A stretch of DNA of 64,000 nt from JAZPYZ01 sp045544455 (GCA_045544455.1 JAZPYZ010000018.1:13987-77986); one strand, 5' to 3'. Positions 1 to 9,467 are shown, counted from the stretch's first letter. Notes: generated by a model not told the origin, from the sequence alone. Numbers and translations are program-made.

Positions 1-776
1 GTCTGGACGAAGTACCGACTTCCGGCGATATCTTCAACGCCGTTACCGATGAGAAACTCGCGCGTGAACTCGTTGAACAACGCCGCAACGCCGCGAAAGA
101 AGAACAATTTAAACAATATCAAAAAGTTACCCTCGACAACCTGTTCGATCAAATGCAACTCGGCGAGATGAAAGAACTTAAGATCATCGTCAAAGCCGAC
201 GTGCAAGGTTCGGTCGAAGCGGTTATCCAATCGCTCGAAAAACTCACCAACGAGGAAGTGCGCGTCAAGGTTATTCACGGCGCGGTCGGCGCGGTCAACG
301 AAAGCGACGTTATGCTCGCCAACGCGTCCAACGCGATCATCGTCGGGTTTAACGTCCGTCCCGAACCGGTCGCCGAAGAGGTCGCCAAACGCAACAGCGT
401 GGATCTGCGGCTGTACCGCATCATCTACGATTGCCTCGAAGAGATCGAAGCGGCGATGAAAGGTATGCTCGCACCCAAAACGCGCGAAGTGTTGCACGGC
501 CGTGTGGAAGTGCGTCAGGTGTATAAGATCACCGGCGTCGGCACGGTTGCCGGTTGTTACGTGCAAGACGGTAAAGTTTACCGCAACGATCTGTTGCGTG
601 TTGTGCGTAACGGTATCATTATTGCAGACGATAAGATGGTATCGCTCAAACGGTTTAAAGACGACCAGAAAGAAGTGGCCGCCGGTTACGAATGCGGTAT
701 CGGCCTGGAACGCTTTAACGATATCAAAGAGGGCGACATCTACGAAACCTATATCATCGAAGAATATCGCGATTGA
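1..776 (+). CDS. infB: Translation initiation factor IF-2, C-terminal part (5' truncated by window edge)
   Basis: GTPase that places initiator tRNA on the 30S subunit. The reading frame is open from base 3 and gives about 257 residues of domains III and IV: the LDEVPTSGDIFNAV segment, then KIIVKADVQGSVEAV and the C-terminal fMet-tRNA-binding barrel (YKITGVGTVAGCYV). The G domain lies outside the window. rbfA follows after 27 bases with a strong ribosome site, as in the nusA-infB-rbfA operons of Firmicutes. The family assignment is secure; only the 5' end is missing. Confidence 0.97.
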   Translation, partial: LDEVPTSGDIFNAVTDEKLARELVEQRRNAAKEEQFKQYQKVTLDNLFDQMQLGEMKELKIIVKADVQGSVEAVIQSLEKLTNEEVRVKVIHGAVGAVNESDVMLANASNAIIVGFNVRPEPVAEEVAKRNSVDLRLYRIIYDCLEEIEAAMKGMLAPKTREVLHGRVEVRQVYKITGVGTVAGCYVQDGKVYRNDLLRVVRNGIIIADDKMVSLKRFKDDQKEVAAGYECGIGLERFNDIKEGDIYETYIIEEYRD

Positions 777-803
777 TAAGTCCGAACAAAGGAGGACGAC
801 CAG

Positions 804-1163
804 ATGGCAAGTTATCGTATGGATCGTACCGGCGAAGACATTATGCGTGAACTGACCGCGATTTTGCGCACGGTCAAAGATCCGCGCGTCAGCGGTGGTA
901 TGATCAGCATCGTGCGGGTGGACGTCACCCGTGACCTGTCGTATGCGACGGTCTATATTAGCGCGATGGAAGGCCTGGAAGCCGCCAAAACGGCGGTAAA
1001 AGGGTTGACCAGTGCCGCTGGCTATATGCGCCGGGAACTGGGGCTCGCGCTCAAACTCCGCCATGTGCCGGAACTCAAATTCGTCGCCGACGATTCGATT
1101 GGGTACAGTGCGCGCATTGCCAAAACCTTGGCCGATATCGAAAGAGGTGAGGGGCATGTCTGA
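804..1163 (+). CDS. rbfA: Ribosome-binding factor A
   Basis: 119-residue KH-type cold-shock/30S maturation factor that helps process the 16S rRNA 5' end. The start is set by AAAGGAGG about 10 bases upstream. Family features are visible: RMDRTGEDIMRELTAIL at the N-terminus, KDPRV, SYATVYIS in the middle and LRHVPELKFVADDS near the end. It lies between infB and nrnA and overlaps the start of nrnA by 8 bases, so the two are probably translationally coupled. Confidence 0.97.
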   Translation: MASYRMDRTGEDIMRELTAILRTVKDPRVSGGMISIVRVDVTRDLSYATVYISAMEGLEAAKTAVKGLTSAAGYMRRELGLALKLRHVPELKFVADDSIGYSARIAKTLADIERGEGHV

Positions 1164-2118
1164 CCGGCTGACCTTAGCGCAGACGGCCGACCTGTTACGC
1201 CAACAGGATTATATTGGTATTTTGTTACACCGGTTCCCCGATGGCGATACCATCGGGTCCGGCACGGCGCTTTGCCGGGCGCTTCGCCAACTCGGCAAAC
1301 ACGTCACTCTGATTTGCAGCGATCCCATTCCGGCGAAATACGACTATCTCGATGCCGGTGAAGAATCTCCGGCGTTCGAACCGACCTGGTTTTGCGCCGT
1401 CGACGTCGCGACGCCGCGTTTGTTGGGCGATGGGTTTGAACAATACGACGGCCGTATCGCTTTGTGTATCGATCACCACGGCACCAACTCGGAATACGCC
1501 GACCACTTGTTACTCGACAGTTCGTGTTCGGCGGCCGCCATGGTGGTGGCCAAACTGATTCCGCTGCTTGGCGTGGAACTCGATTTACCGATGGCGGAAG
1601 CGTTGTATACCGGCATTTCGACCGACACGGGTTGTTTCCGATATTCCAACACCACCGCCGAAACCTTCCGGTTGGCGGCACAACTGTTGGAACGAGGTGT
1701 CCGCGCAAGCATGATCAACCAACTCATGTTCGAAACCAAAAGCCGCGCCCGGATCGAACTCGAACGCATGGCGCTCGACGGTATCGAATACCGGTGCGAC
1801 GATCGCGTCGCCATCCTCACCATCACGCAGGATATGATCCGGCGCAGTGGTGCCGGTGACGACGATCTCGAAGGTCTTACGCCGCTGTCTCGCCAGATCG
1901 AAGGCGTTTGGGTGGGCTTGACCTTGCGACAAAAAGCCGACGGTGGCTATAAAGTCAGTGTACGAACCGGCACCCACGCCGATGCGTCCGCCATTTGTGC
2001 GGTACTCGGTGGCGGCGGCCATATGCGCGCATCCGGTTGTGAACCGGCCGGCGACCGGGACGAAGTGGTTGATCAACTGATTGCCGCGATCAAACAAACC
2101 GTCCCACGAATCCAGTAA
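1156..2118 (+). CDS. nrnA: DHH/DHHA1 phosphoesterase, oligoribonuclease/pAp phosphatase NrnA
   Basis: 320-residue DHH-family enzyme expected to degrade 2-5 nt RNA and possibly dephosphorylate pAp. Visible motifs are FPDGDTIGSG (N-terminal metal site, DxD), AVDVA, IDHH (the family-naming DHH), STDTGCFRY, and GGGGHMRASG in the C-terminal DHHA1 domain. I chose the ATG at 1156 because AGGTGAGGGG precedes it and it overlaps the rbfA stop; longer in-frame starts would read through rbfA. The rbfA-nrnA-truB order is typical of Firmicutes. Confidence 0.95.
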   Translation: MSDRLTLAQTADLLRQQDYIGILLHRFPDGDTIGSGTALCRALRQLGKHVTLICSDPIPAKYDYLDAGEESPAFEPTWFCAVDVATPRLLGDGFEQYDGRIALCIDHHGTNSEYADHLLLDSSCSAAAMVVAKLIPLLGVELDLPMAEALYTGISTDTGCFRYSNTTAETFRLAAQLLERGVRASMINQLMFETKSRARIELERMALDGIEYRCDDRVAILTITQDMIRRSGAGDDDLEGLTPLSRQIEGVWVGLTLRQKADGGYKVSVRTGTHADASAICAVLGGGGHMRASGCEPAGDRDEVVDQLIAAIKQTVPRIQ

Positions 2119-2177
2119 TATCCCAAAACGGTCGGCAGTTTCGTGTTCGGCCGTTTTTTAAAAAGTAGGTTACCAGT

Positions 2178-3071
2178 ATGAACGGAATATTAGCGTTAGA
2201 TAAACCGCAAAATATCAGTTCGTTTTTTGTCTGTTCGCGATTACGCCGCGCGCTCGGTGTGAAAAAGATCGGTCACGGCGGCACGCTGGATCCGATGGCG
2301 ACCGGCGTGTTGCCAGTCTTGATCGGCCCTGCCACCCGTGCCATGGACTTGATGCCGGCACAGGACAAGCGGTACGTGGCGACCATGCGGTTCGGCTATA
2401 CCAGCGATACGCTGGACGTGTGGGGCACCGTCACCGAAACCGGCGGTCCACGTCCTACCCGTGTCGCCGCCGAACAAGCGCTCGCCGCGTTTCGCGGTGA
2501 CATCTTACAGGTGCCGCCCATGACTTCGGCTTTACAAAAAGACGGAGTACGGCTATACGAACTGGCGCGTAAAGGGATCGAGATCGAACGGGACGCCCGT
2601 CCGGTCACCATCTTTTCGCTGGAATTGTTGGATTTTGATGAACAAGCCGGCGAAATGACGATCGATTGCCATTGTTCCAAAGGCACGTATATTCGCTCGT
2701 TATGTGACGATATCGGCCGAACCTTAGGGTGCGGCGCGGTGATGACCGCGCTTCGCCGGACGATGGCGGCCGGTTTGTCGATCGAGGAGTGTATATCCCT
2801 CGACCGGGCCCAAACCTTAGCCAAAACCGGCGAACTCGGCGCCTATATCCGTCCGATCGATACGGTATTTCAAGATTACGCATCGGTCGCCGTCACCGAA
2901 GCACAGACCGTGCGGTTCGCCAACGGCGGCGCACTGGCGCTCGACCGGTTAAAAGAGCCGGTCAACGATACCGTCCGTGTCTATGGAGCAGACGGACGCT
3001 TTTTGGGGTTGGGCACCCCGCTTGACGGAGAACTCAAAGTTCGCCGTCTGTTTTGTCAAACTATCGACTGA
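2178..3071 (+). CDS. truB: tRNA pseudouridine(55) synthase TruB
   Basis: 297-residue enzyme that makes pseudouridine 55 in the T-loop of tRNAs. Motifs include GILALDKP at the N-terminus, KIGHGGTLDPMATGVLPV (catalytic Asp within GGTLDP), YVATMRFGYTSDTLD, PPMTSALQKDG and the RNA-contact segment SKGTYIRSLCDDIG. A C-terminal PUA-like extension follows. The gene sits between nrnA and ribF, the usual order. The start ATG is preceded by GTAGGTTACC, a weak ribosome site. Confidence 0.96.
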   Translation: MNGILALDKPQNISSFFVCSRLRRALGVKKIGHGGTLDPMATGVLPVLIGPATRAMDLMPAQDKRYVATMRFGYTSDTLDVWGTVTETGGPRPTRVAAEQALAAFRGDILQVPPMTSALQKDGVRLYELARKGIEIERDARPVTIFSLELLDFDEQAGEMTIDCHCSKGTYIRSLCDDIGRTLGCGAVMTALRRTMAAGLSIEECISLDRAQTLAKTGELGAYIRPIDTVFQDYASVAVTEAQTVRFANGGALALDRLKEPVNDTVRVYGADGRFLGLGTPLDGELKVRRLFCQTID

Positions 3072-3085
3072 AAGGGGAAGACCGT

Positions 3086-4672
3086 ATGAACAGTTATCGG
3101 ATTACCGATGCCATACCGAGCCGTCCGCGTGCCGTGGCATTGGGCGCGTTTGACGGGATACATATCGGTCATCGTGCGGTCATCGCGCCTCTGGCGCGGC
3201 ATCCGAATCTTGTCCCGTCAGTCGTCATCATCACCGGCATCGACGGCAAACCTCCTTCGTCGCTTGCCGCGCCCGATACACGCGACCGATTACTGCAAAC
3301 CATGGTGATCGAAGACGTGTTTGAACTGGAATTTGCCGCGATTCGCGACCTGTCACCGCAAGCGTTCGTCAAGGAGATCTTGCACGACCGGCTCGGCGCC
3401 AAGGTCGTCCGATGTGGGTTTAATTTCCGATTCGGTGCCGGCGCAGCCGGAGACGTATCGTTGCTGAAAACGCTGTGTGAAGCGTTGGATATAACGGTGG
3501 AAGTCGCCGACGCGGTCGAAGTGGACGGAGAACCTGTCAGCACCAGCCGTATCCGCCGCGCCATCGAAGAGGGCCAGGTGGCCTTGGCCGGCCGTCTGCT
3601 CGGCCGACCGGTCACCATCGACGTAGCGGTGCAACATGGCCAACACCTTGGCCGCCGTCTCGGCACACCCACCATCAACCAGCCCTTGCCGGACGGATTC
3701 GTGCGACCGCGGTTTGGGGTATATGCCACCGCCGTCATCGTAAACGGCGTGTGTATGCACGGCGTCACCAATATCGGTGTTCGTCCGACCGTGGGGGCCC
3801 CGGCCCCGTTGGCCGAAACCTGGATTCCCGATTTCATCGGTGACCTGTACCATAAACGCGTGCAGGTATCGCTGGTTAAATTTTTGCGAGACGAGGTCAA
3901 ATTTGACGGACTCACCGCCTTGAAAGAGCAAATTACCCGCGACGAACAAGAGGCCCGGTTAGCGGTATTCGGCGAAGCAGGGGAGAGCATACAGGCGATT
4001 TTGTTCGATTTTGACGATACGTTACAAAACAGCGAGATCGCGTACGAACGGGTAGCTCGCCAATTGATCGAGAAGCATTTTCCGCATTGGGATGAGGCGA
4101 CGAAAGCGGCGCGTGTGGCCATCATGGTCAAACGACGCAACGGCGGCAATTTTGCCCGTCGATACGTCGACAAACCGACCAACATGTGGTATCAACTGTA
4201 TTTTGCGGAACTGTTCGAGGAATGGGGCGTGAACGAGGATCCGCTATTGTATCACCGCGAGGTGCAACGGTTGTTCCCGTGGACCGGCGAGCCGTATGAC
4301 GGCCTTTTGCCGATGTTGGAAGATCTGCGCCGGCGCGGCTATAAGTTAGGGATCGTCACCAACGGATCTTTGTTAATGCAACATCTGAAAATCGATAACA
4401 GCGGTTTGCGCCCGTATGTTGACGTGGTGTTGGTCAGTGGCGAAGAAGGGGTTGGAAAACCGGATCCCGAAATCTACTATCGCGCCGCAGCACGACTCGG
4501 CGTGCATCCGTCCCGGTGTGTGTTTGTCGGTGACTATCCTAACACCGATATTGCCGGCGCCAAAGCGGCCGGTATGCGGCCGGTGTTGGTACAAACAATA
4601 CGACACGCCGATAACCCGTACGATGATGTGCCCACGATCGATCACACGACCGAACTGGTGGATCTGTTATAA
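3086..4672 (+). CDS. ribF: RibF (FMN adenylyltransferase/riboflavin kinase) fused to a C-terminal HAD phosphatase
   Basis: 528 residues, against about 310 for ordinary RibF. Residues 1-300 are a complete RibF: AFDGIHIGH (nucleotidyltransferase, 21-29), STSRIRRAIEEG (152-163), and the flavokinase domain with LGRRLGTPTIN and TNIGVRPTVG. From about residue 303 a full HAD hydrolase follows with all four motifs: FDFDDT (D308/D310), IVTNGS, KPDPEIYY and VFVGDYPNTD. The join is in frame, with no stop or internal ribosome site. Start chosen at 3086 (AAAGGGGAAG upstream). RibF makes FMN and FAD; the HAD part resembles YjjG/Ndr-type phosphatases, with unknown substrate. An FMN or pathway-phosphate substrate is only inference from the fusion. 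Confidence 0.93.
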   Translation: MNSYRITDAIPSRPRAVALGAFDGIHIGHRAVIAPLARHPNLVPSVVIITGIDGKPPSSLAAPDTRDRLLQTMVIEDVFELEFAAIRDLSPQAFVKEILHDRLGAKVVRCGFNFRFGAGAAGDVSLLKTLCEALDITVEVADAVEVDGEPVSTSRIRRAIEEGQVALAGRLLGRPVTIDVAVQHGQHLGRRLGTPTINQPLPDGFVRPRFGVYATAVIVNGVCMHGVTNIGVRPTVGAPAPLAETWIPDFIGDLYHKRVQVSLVKFLRDEVKFDGLTALKEQITRDEQEARLAVFGEAGESIQAILFDFDDTLQNSEIAYERVARQLIEKHFPHWDEATKAARVAIMVKRRNGGNFARRYVDKPTNMWYQLYFAELFEEWGVNEDPLLYHREVQRLFPWTGEPYDGLLPMLEDLRRRGYKLGIVTNGSLLMQHLKIDNSGLRPYVDVVLVSGEEGVGKPDPEIYYRAAARLGVHPSRCVFVGDYPNTDIAGAKAAGMRPVLVQTIRHADNPYDDVPTIDHTTELVDLL

Positions 4673-4681
4673 AAATTTTTC

Positions 4682-4710
4682 TTTACAAATGAAAAAGCCT
4701 GTGTTATAAT
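4682..4710 (+). promoter_or_regulatory. Sigma-A promoter for rpsO-pnp
   Basis: TTTACA, 17-base spacer, TATAAT, followed by a GC-rich leader of about 110 bases before rpsO that can form several short stems, as rpsO leaders often do. Confidence 0.75.
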
Positions 4711-4829
4711 CATAAGGCACGCGCAAAGCGCGATCCTTTTACCCGGACGGCGGAGTATGCCCACGCAGTGGGACGCCTGGTTCCCCGGCACTGGGTTTTG
4801 GGAAATATTAAAGGAAGGTGGAACAGAAT

Positions 4830-5093
4830 ATGTTACCGCAAGAAAAAACGCAAATCATGCAAACCTATGCAACCCACGAAGGCGACACCGGTTCGCCGGA
4901 AGTTCAGATCGCGGTGCTGACCAAACGCATCAACGATCTGACCGAGCACTTGAAAGTGCACAAAAAAGACCATCACTCCCGTCGCGGCATGTTTAAGATG
5001 ATCGGTCATCGCCGCAACCTGCTCGACTACTTGATGAAAAAAGACATCAATCGCTATCGTGCGATCATCGAGAAACTCGGCATCCGTAAATAA
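4830..5093 (+). CDS. rpsO: 30S ribosomal protein S15
   Basis: 87-residue primary 16S-rRNA-binding protein, the usual length. Conserved HEGDTGSPEVQIAVLT, HLKVHKKDHHSRRGM and RRNLLDYL are all present. The ATG at 4830 follows AAGGAAGGTGG; an in-frame GTG 12 bases earlier would lie inside that ribosome site. pnp lies downstream, as in most bacteria. Confidence 0.98.
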   Translation: MLPQEKTQIMQTYATHEGDTGSPEVQIAVLTKRINDLTEHLKVHKKDHHSRRGMFKMIGHRRNLLDYLMKKDINRYRAIIEKLGIRK

Positions 5094-5100
5094 AACCGAA

Positions 5101-5146
5101 AGAGGCAGACGGGATTTTCCCGTCTGCCTCTACCTGCTTTTTGTCC
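5101..5146 (+). terminator. Hairpin after rpsO
   Basis: A 14-base stem (AGAGGCAGACGGGA with its complement) is followed by a loose T-run. It lies between rpsO and pnp, so it may attenuate rather than fully end transcription. Confidence 0.7.
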
Positions 5147-5273
5147 AACGCGAAGATGGGCTTTGGGTTTAGCAGTGAAACGGGCGTTTCGGCCACGAAA
5201 CGTCGGTTTTATTGCTAAAATTCCGGGTGTCATCTTCGATGGAAATATATCAAATTTAATCGGAGGTAAAACT

Positions 5274-7448
5274 ATGTTTCAGGATTACAAAGTGTTTGAA
5301 ACCACCCTCGCCGGACGTCCTCTCGTGGTCGAAACCGGCAAAATGGCACAGTTATCCAACGGCTCTTGCTTGGTTCGTTACGGCGAAACCGTTATTCTGT
5401 GCAACGTGACCGCGTCCGCGAAACCGCGTGACGGCGTGGACTTTTTCCCGCTTTCGGTCGATTATGAAGAAAAACTGTATGCGGTCGGTCATATTCCCGG
5501 CTCGTTCCAACGCCGTGAAGCCCGTCCGTCCGAAAAAGCGATCTTGACCTCGCGCGTCATCGACCGCCCGATCCGTCCGTTGTTCCCGAAAGACATGCGC
5601 AACGACGTGTCGATCGTGTGTACGGTCATGTCGGTCGATCCGGATTGCCCGCCCGAAACCACCGCGATGATCGGTGCGTCGATCGCGATCTCCATCTCGG
5701 ATATCCCGTGGGACGGCCCGATTTCGGGTGTTGTGGTTGGTTTGATCGATGGCGAATACGTCATCAACCCGACTGCCGCACAAGAAAAAGTATCGCAGAT
5801 GCACGTGACCGTGGCGTCCACCGCAGACCTCGTGGCGATGATCGAAGCCGGCGCGAACGAAATCGATGACGAAACCATGTTCAACGGTATCATGGCCGGT
5901 CACGAAGCCAACCAACAGATCGTGAAATTCATCAACGATATCACCGCCGAAATCGGCAAAGAAAAATTTGCGTTCGAATCCAATGATCCCGATCCGGACA
6001 TGTTCGAAGCGATCAAAGAATTCGCGATCGAAGACGTGCGTGCGGCGCTCGATACCGATGATAAACGCATCCGTGACGAACGGTTGAAACCGGTGTACGA
6101 AAGCGTGCACGAAAAATTCGACGAGATCTATCCGGAACAAGAAGGCAAGATCGAAGAATGCATGTATAAATTGCAGAAATTCGTCGTGCGCCGCTGGTTG
6201 CTGGATGACGGCAAACGTGTTGACGGCCGCGCCATCGATGAGATCCGTCCGCTCGCGGCGGAAGTGGATCTGTTGCCGCGCGTCCACGGTTCGGGTATGT
6301 TCACCCGCGGTCAAACCCAAGTTCTCACCACCGTAACGCTCGGTTCTTCGGGCGATGCGCAGTTGCTCGACGGCTTGGATGACGAAACCGAAAAACGCTA
6401 CATGCACCACTACAACTTCCCGTCCTACTCGGTCGGTGAAACCAAACCGTCGCGTGGCCCGGGCCGTCGCGAAATCGGTCACGGTGCGTTGGCAGAACGT
6501 GCGTTGTTGCCGGTTATCCCGTCGGTGGAAGAATTCCCGTACACCATGCGTCTGGTCAGTGAAGTGTTGTCTTCCAACGGTTCGACTTCGCAGGCCTCGA
6601 TCTGTGGCTCGACCTTGGCGTTGATGGCGGCCGGTGTGCCGATCAACGCGCCGGTTGCCGGTATTTCCTGCGGTCTCGTGACCGAAGGCGACCGTTTCAT
6701 GACCATGGTCGATATCCAAGGTCTCGAAGATTTCTTCGGCGACATGGACTTTAAAGTCGGCGGTACGCATAAAGGTATCACCGCGATCCAAATGGACCTC
6801 AAAGTGCATGGTCTTACCCCGGCGATCATCAAAGAAGCGCTGGAAAAAACCCATAAAGCACGTCTGTATATTCTGGATGAAATCATGCTCAAAGCCATTC
6901 CGGAAGTCCGTCCGGAACTGTCGAAATGGGCGCCGAAAATGCTGTCCACCAAGATCGACGTGGACAAGATCCGCGAAGTCATCGGTAAAGGCGGCTCGGT
7001 CATCCAAAAAATCCAGGCCGAATGCAACTGCAAGATCGATATCGAAGAAGACGGTACTGTCTTTATTTCCGCGGTCAATGGCGACGATGCGAAACGCGCG
7101 CTCAGCATCGTAGAAACGATTGCTAAAGATCCGGAAGTCGGTGCGATCTATAAAGGTAAAGTCACCCGTTTGATGACCTTTGGTGCGTTTGTCGAAATCG
7201 CGCCGGGTAAAGAAGGTTTGGTGCACATCAGCCGTCTGGACGTCAAACGCGTGGAAAAAGTCGAAGATGTGGTCGCGGTCGGTGACGAAGTCATCGTCAA
7301 AGTGTCCGAAATCGACGAACAAGGCCGTATCAACCTGTCGCGCCGCGACGCGTTGATCGAAGTGGAAGGCATCACTCCGGAAGAACCGGTACACGATGCG
7401 CCGCGTCCGCGCCGTGAAGGCGGTTTCCGCCCGCGCCGCGATCGCTAA
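5274..7448 (+). CDS. pnp: Polyribonucleotide nucleotidyltransferase (PNPase)
   Basis: 724-residue 3'-5' phosphorolytic exoribonuclease of the RNA degradosome. Two RNase PH domains are separated by an all-helical linker, followed by a KH domain (IREVIGKGGSVIQKI) and an S1 domain (YKGKVTRLMTFGAFVEI). The second PH core shows FTRGQTQVLTTVTLG and the metal/phosphate region FFGDMDFKVGGT. The start at 5274 is fixed by GGAGGTAAAACT. The C-terminal tail is basic (RPRREGGFRPRRDR). The preceding 130 bases between rpsO and pnp hold the hairpin and no other gene. Confidence 0.98.
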   Translation: MFQDYKVFETTLAGRPLVVETGKMAQLSNGSCLVRYGETVILCNVTASAKPRDGVDFFPLSVDYEEKLYAVGHIPGSFQRREARPSEKAILTSRVIDRPIRPLFPKDMRNDVSIVCTVMSVDPDCPPETTAMIGASIAISISDIPWDGPISGVVVGLIDGEYVINPTAAQEKVSQMHVTVASTADLVAMIEAGANEIDDETMFNGIMAGHEANQQIVKFINDITAEIGKEKFAFESNDPDPDMFEAIKEFAIEDVRAALDTDDKRIRDERLKPVYESVHEKFDEIYPEQEGKIEECMYKLQKFVVRRWLLDDGKRVDGRAIDEIRPLAAEVDLLPRVHGSGMFTRGQTQVLTTVTLGSSGDAQLLDGLDDETEKRYMHHYNFPSYSVGETKPSRGPGRREIGHGALAERALLPVIPSVEEFPYTMRLVSEVLSSNGSTSQASICGSTLALMAAGVPINAPVAGISCGLVTEGDRFMTMVDIQGLEDFFGDMDFKVGGTHKGITAIQMDLKVHGLTPAIIKEALEKTHKARLYILDEIMLKAIPEVRPELSKWAPKMLSTKIDVDKIREVIGKGGSVIQKIQAECNCKIDIEEDGTVFISAVNGDDAKRALSIVETIAKDPEVGAIYKGKVTRLMTFGAFVEIAPGKEGLVHISRLDVKRVEKVEDVVAVGDEVIVKVSEIDEQGRINLSRRDALIEVEGITPEEPVHDAPRPRREGGFRPRRDR

Positions 7449-7468
7449 TTCCACCTATCCTATGCTTG

Positions 7469-7501
7469 AACCCCCTGTGACGAACGTCACGGGGGTTTTT
7501 G
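7469..7501 (+). terminator. Rho-independent terminator after pnp
   Basis: AACCCCCTGTGAC / GTCACGGGGGTT stem followed by a T-run. Confidence 0.9.
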
Positions 7502-7585
7502 TTAGATTATTTTTTGAAAACCTCTATCCAAAACCGCAATCTCATGGTATGATATAAGAAACCAGAGATTGAAAGGAGAATTCGT

Positions 7586-9403
7586 GTGAAACGATGGGTA
7601 TGTGCGTTGCTGGCGATATTACTGGCATTCAGTTGTGTCGCGTGCGGCGAAAAGAAAACCGATACAACCGATAAAAACGATGGCGGACAAGTTACCGGTG
7701 GCGTGGAAGGCTATCCGGAAGTCACCATCACAGGCGACAAGGTCGTGGTGTGCTCCAACACCGAAACCCGTGACCGATACAAGGAACTGTTGGAAGAGAT
7801 CTATGGCCTGACAGTCGAAGATATTGTCGTTCACTATAACCAATACACCACCCGATTTGCCACGTTGGTGTTGTCGGGCGATGCGCCGGACGTCGGCTTC
7901 TATCGTTCGGACCAATCGGATTTTCCGCGGTATATCGTTAACGGCTTGGTCGATGACGTGAACAACTACGTCGATCTCAGCCACGAATATTACGATCCGG
8001 TCCGCGATCTGTTAGATGCGACCACCTATCAAGGCGGCAACTATATGATGCCGTATGGTGTCGGCACCAGCCAAACGGTGTTCTACAACGAAAAACTGTT
8101 CCGCGAAGCCGGTTTGGAAACACCGTGGGAATTGTATCTCAAAGACGAATGGACGCTGGATAAATTGCAGGAATACGCCATCACGCTGACCGAAATCGGC
8201 ACCGACGGCGTTCCCACGCGCTACGGGTTCGCGTTTAACCGCCCGTTTGGTATTTTCTACACCACCGGCAAAGCGCTCGGCGGCTATGATCCGAAAACCG
8301 GTTCGGTTGTCAACAACACGAAAGATCCGGATTTTGCTCGCGTTATGGGCTATCTGTCGGACTGGATCACGAAATATAAATGCACGCCGCCCGACTGCGA
8401 ACAAACCCTTGGTTGGTTTACCAGCGGTAAAGTCGCCATGGTGTTCTCGCAAGGGTTCTATACCAACGACGCGGTCACCCAACTCGCGCAAGACGGGGTA
8501 CTCGGTATGGCACCGATGGCGCGTGATAAAGATACCGACGGATATTATGCGCGTGGCGCGTGTTCGTCGTGGTGGTTGGTCAAAGGGGCGAAAAACCCCG
8601 GTGGCGCCATTGCATATTGGAACGTTTGCATCAAAGACCGCGTAGACGGCGGTTACCTGCAAGAGACCTTTGAAAAGTGTGAAGCGAACGGCTTCTCGGA
8701 ACTCAACATGGAACAAGTTCGCACGTGCCTGGACCAAACCAAGGTCAAACCCGTGTTGGAACTGACACCGTGGATGACCGGCGGTGCGGATTGGTACACC
8801 ATTTTGCGGTCCAGCACCTGGGAAGTGGAACTGGGCAAGGTCGAAGGTTCGATCCAAGCGCAGATCGAAAGTTTGTTTAAACCGTTGGAAGAAGATCTCG
8901 CGATCTCACCCAAACCAGTCGATACGTTTGAATTTTACGGCGATATCGCGACGCCGCTGACCGCTTACGCCGTCAATCCGCAAGGCAGTCAAAACGTCAC
9001 CGTCACCCTCAACGCCGAACATGCACAAGGTGACAGTAAATACGCCATGCAGTATCAGTACGACGTGTCGGATACCGGTTGGGGCGGCGTTACCCTCAAC
9101 TACGGCAAAACGTGGGAAACCAACAACGGGTTACGGTTCTGGGTACAAGGTGACGGTACCACCCAAACGCTGAAATGGTCGATCTCCTGCGTTAATGGGG
9201 CGGTCTTCCACTACACCTATACTCTGGAAGGAAAAGAAGGACAGATCGTAACGATTCCGTTATCCGATTTCACACCGGCCGAAGAATCCGCCTCCGAAGA
9301 ATGGGCGCTCGGCAAGATTTCCAACATCGGCTTGTATGTAGAAGGCGACGGCGCACATACCTTCTGGATGGATAACATCGAAGCGTACAATTCCGACAAA
9401 TAA
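7586..9403 (+). CDS. Extracellular solute-binding lipoprotein with C-terminal carbohydrate-binding-like domain
   Basis: 605 residues. It has a lipoprotein signal (basic start, hydrophobic core, Cys near residue 20 in CVACG), then a family-1 type ABC sugar-binding fold to about residue 450 (TLVLSGDAPDVGFY, YNEKLFREAGLETPWEL). The last ~150 residues are a beta-rich module with WGGVTLNYG, GLRFWVQGDG and FWMDNIEAY, resembling CBM11/CIA30-type galactose-binding folds. It is longer than the usual ~430 residues because of that module. No permease or ATPase genes adjoin, so it may be an orphan receptor that uses a remote transporter. The ligand is probably a sugar but cannot be specified. Confidence 0.85.
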   Translation: MKRWVCALLAILLAFSCVACGEKKTDTTDKNDGGQVTGGVEGYPEVTITGDKVVVCSNTETRDRYKELLEEIYGLTVEDIVVHYNQYTTRFATLVLSGDAPDVGFYRSDQSDFPRYIVNGLVDDVNNYVDLSHEYYDPVRDLLDATTYQGGNYMMPYGVGTSQTVFYNEKLFREAGLETPWELYLKDEWTLDKLQEYAITLTEIGTDGVPTRYGFAFNRPFGIFYTTGKALGGYDPKTGSVVNNTKDPDFARVMGYLSDWITKYKCTPPDCEQTLGWFTSGKVAMVFSQGFYTNDAVTQLAQDGVLGMAPMARDKDTDGYYARGACSSWWLVKGAKNPGGAIAYWNVCIKDRVDGGYLQETFEKCEANGFSELNMEQVRTCLDQTKVKPVLELTPWMTGGADWYTILRSSTWEVELGKVEGSIQAQIESLFKPLEEDLAISPKPVDTFEFYGDIATPLTAYAVNPQGSQNVTVTLNAEHAQGDSKYAMQYQYDVSDTGWGGVTLNYGKTWETNNGLRFWVQGDGTTQTLKWSISCVNGAVFHYTYTLEGKEGQIVTIPLSDFTPAEESASEEWALGKISNIGLYVEGDGAHTFWMDNIEAYNSDK

Positions 9404-9413
9404 TCGATATTCC

Positions 9414-9445
9414 AAAAGGCCGGCAACCGTTTGCCGGCCTTTTTT
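9414..9445 (+). terminator. Terminator after the solute-binding protein gene
   Basis: AAGGCCGGCAA / TTGCCGGCCTT stem and T-run. Confidence 0.9.
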
Positions 9446-9467
9446 GTCGGCTGAACCGCAAAACACC

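Noticed and set aside
5352..7454. A 700-codon open frame on the minus strand through pnp
   Set aside because: Shadow of the high-GC, strongly codon-biased pnp gene; its translation is rich in His, Asp, Arg and Phe with no recognisable domain and no ribosome site.
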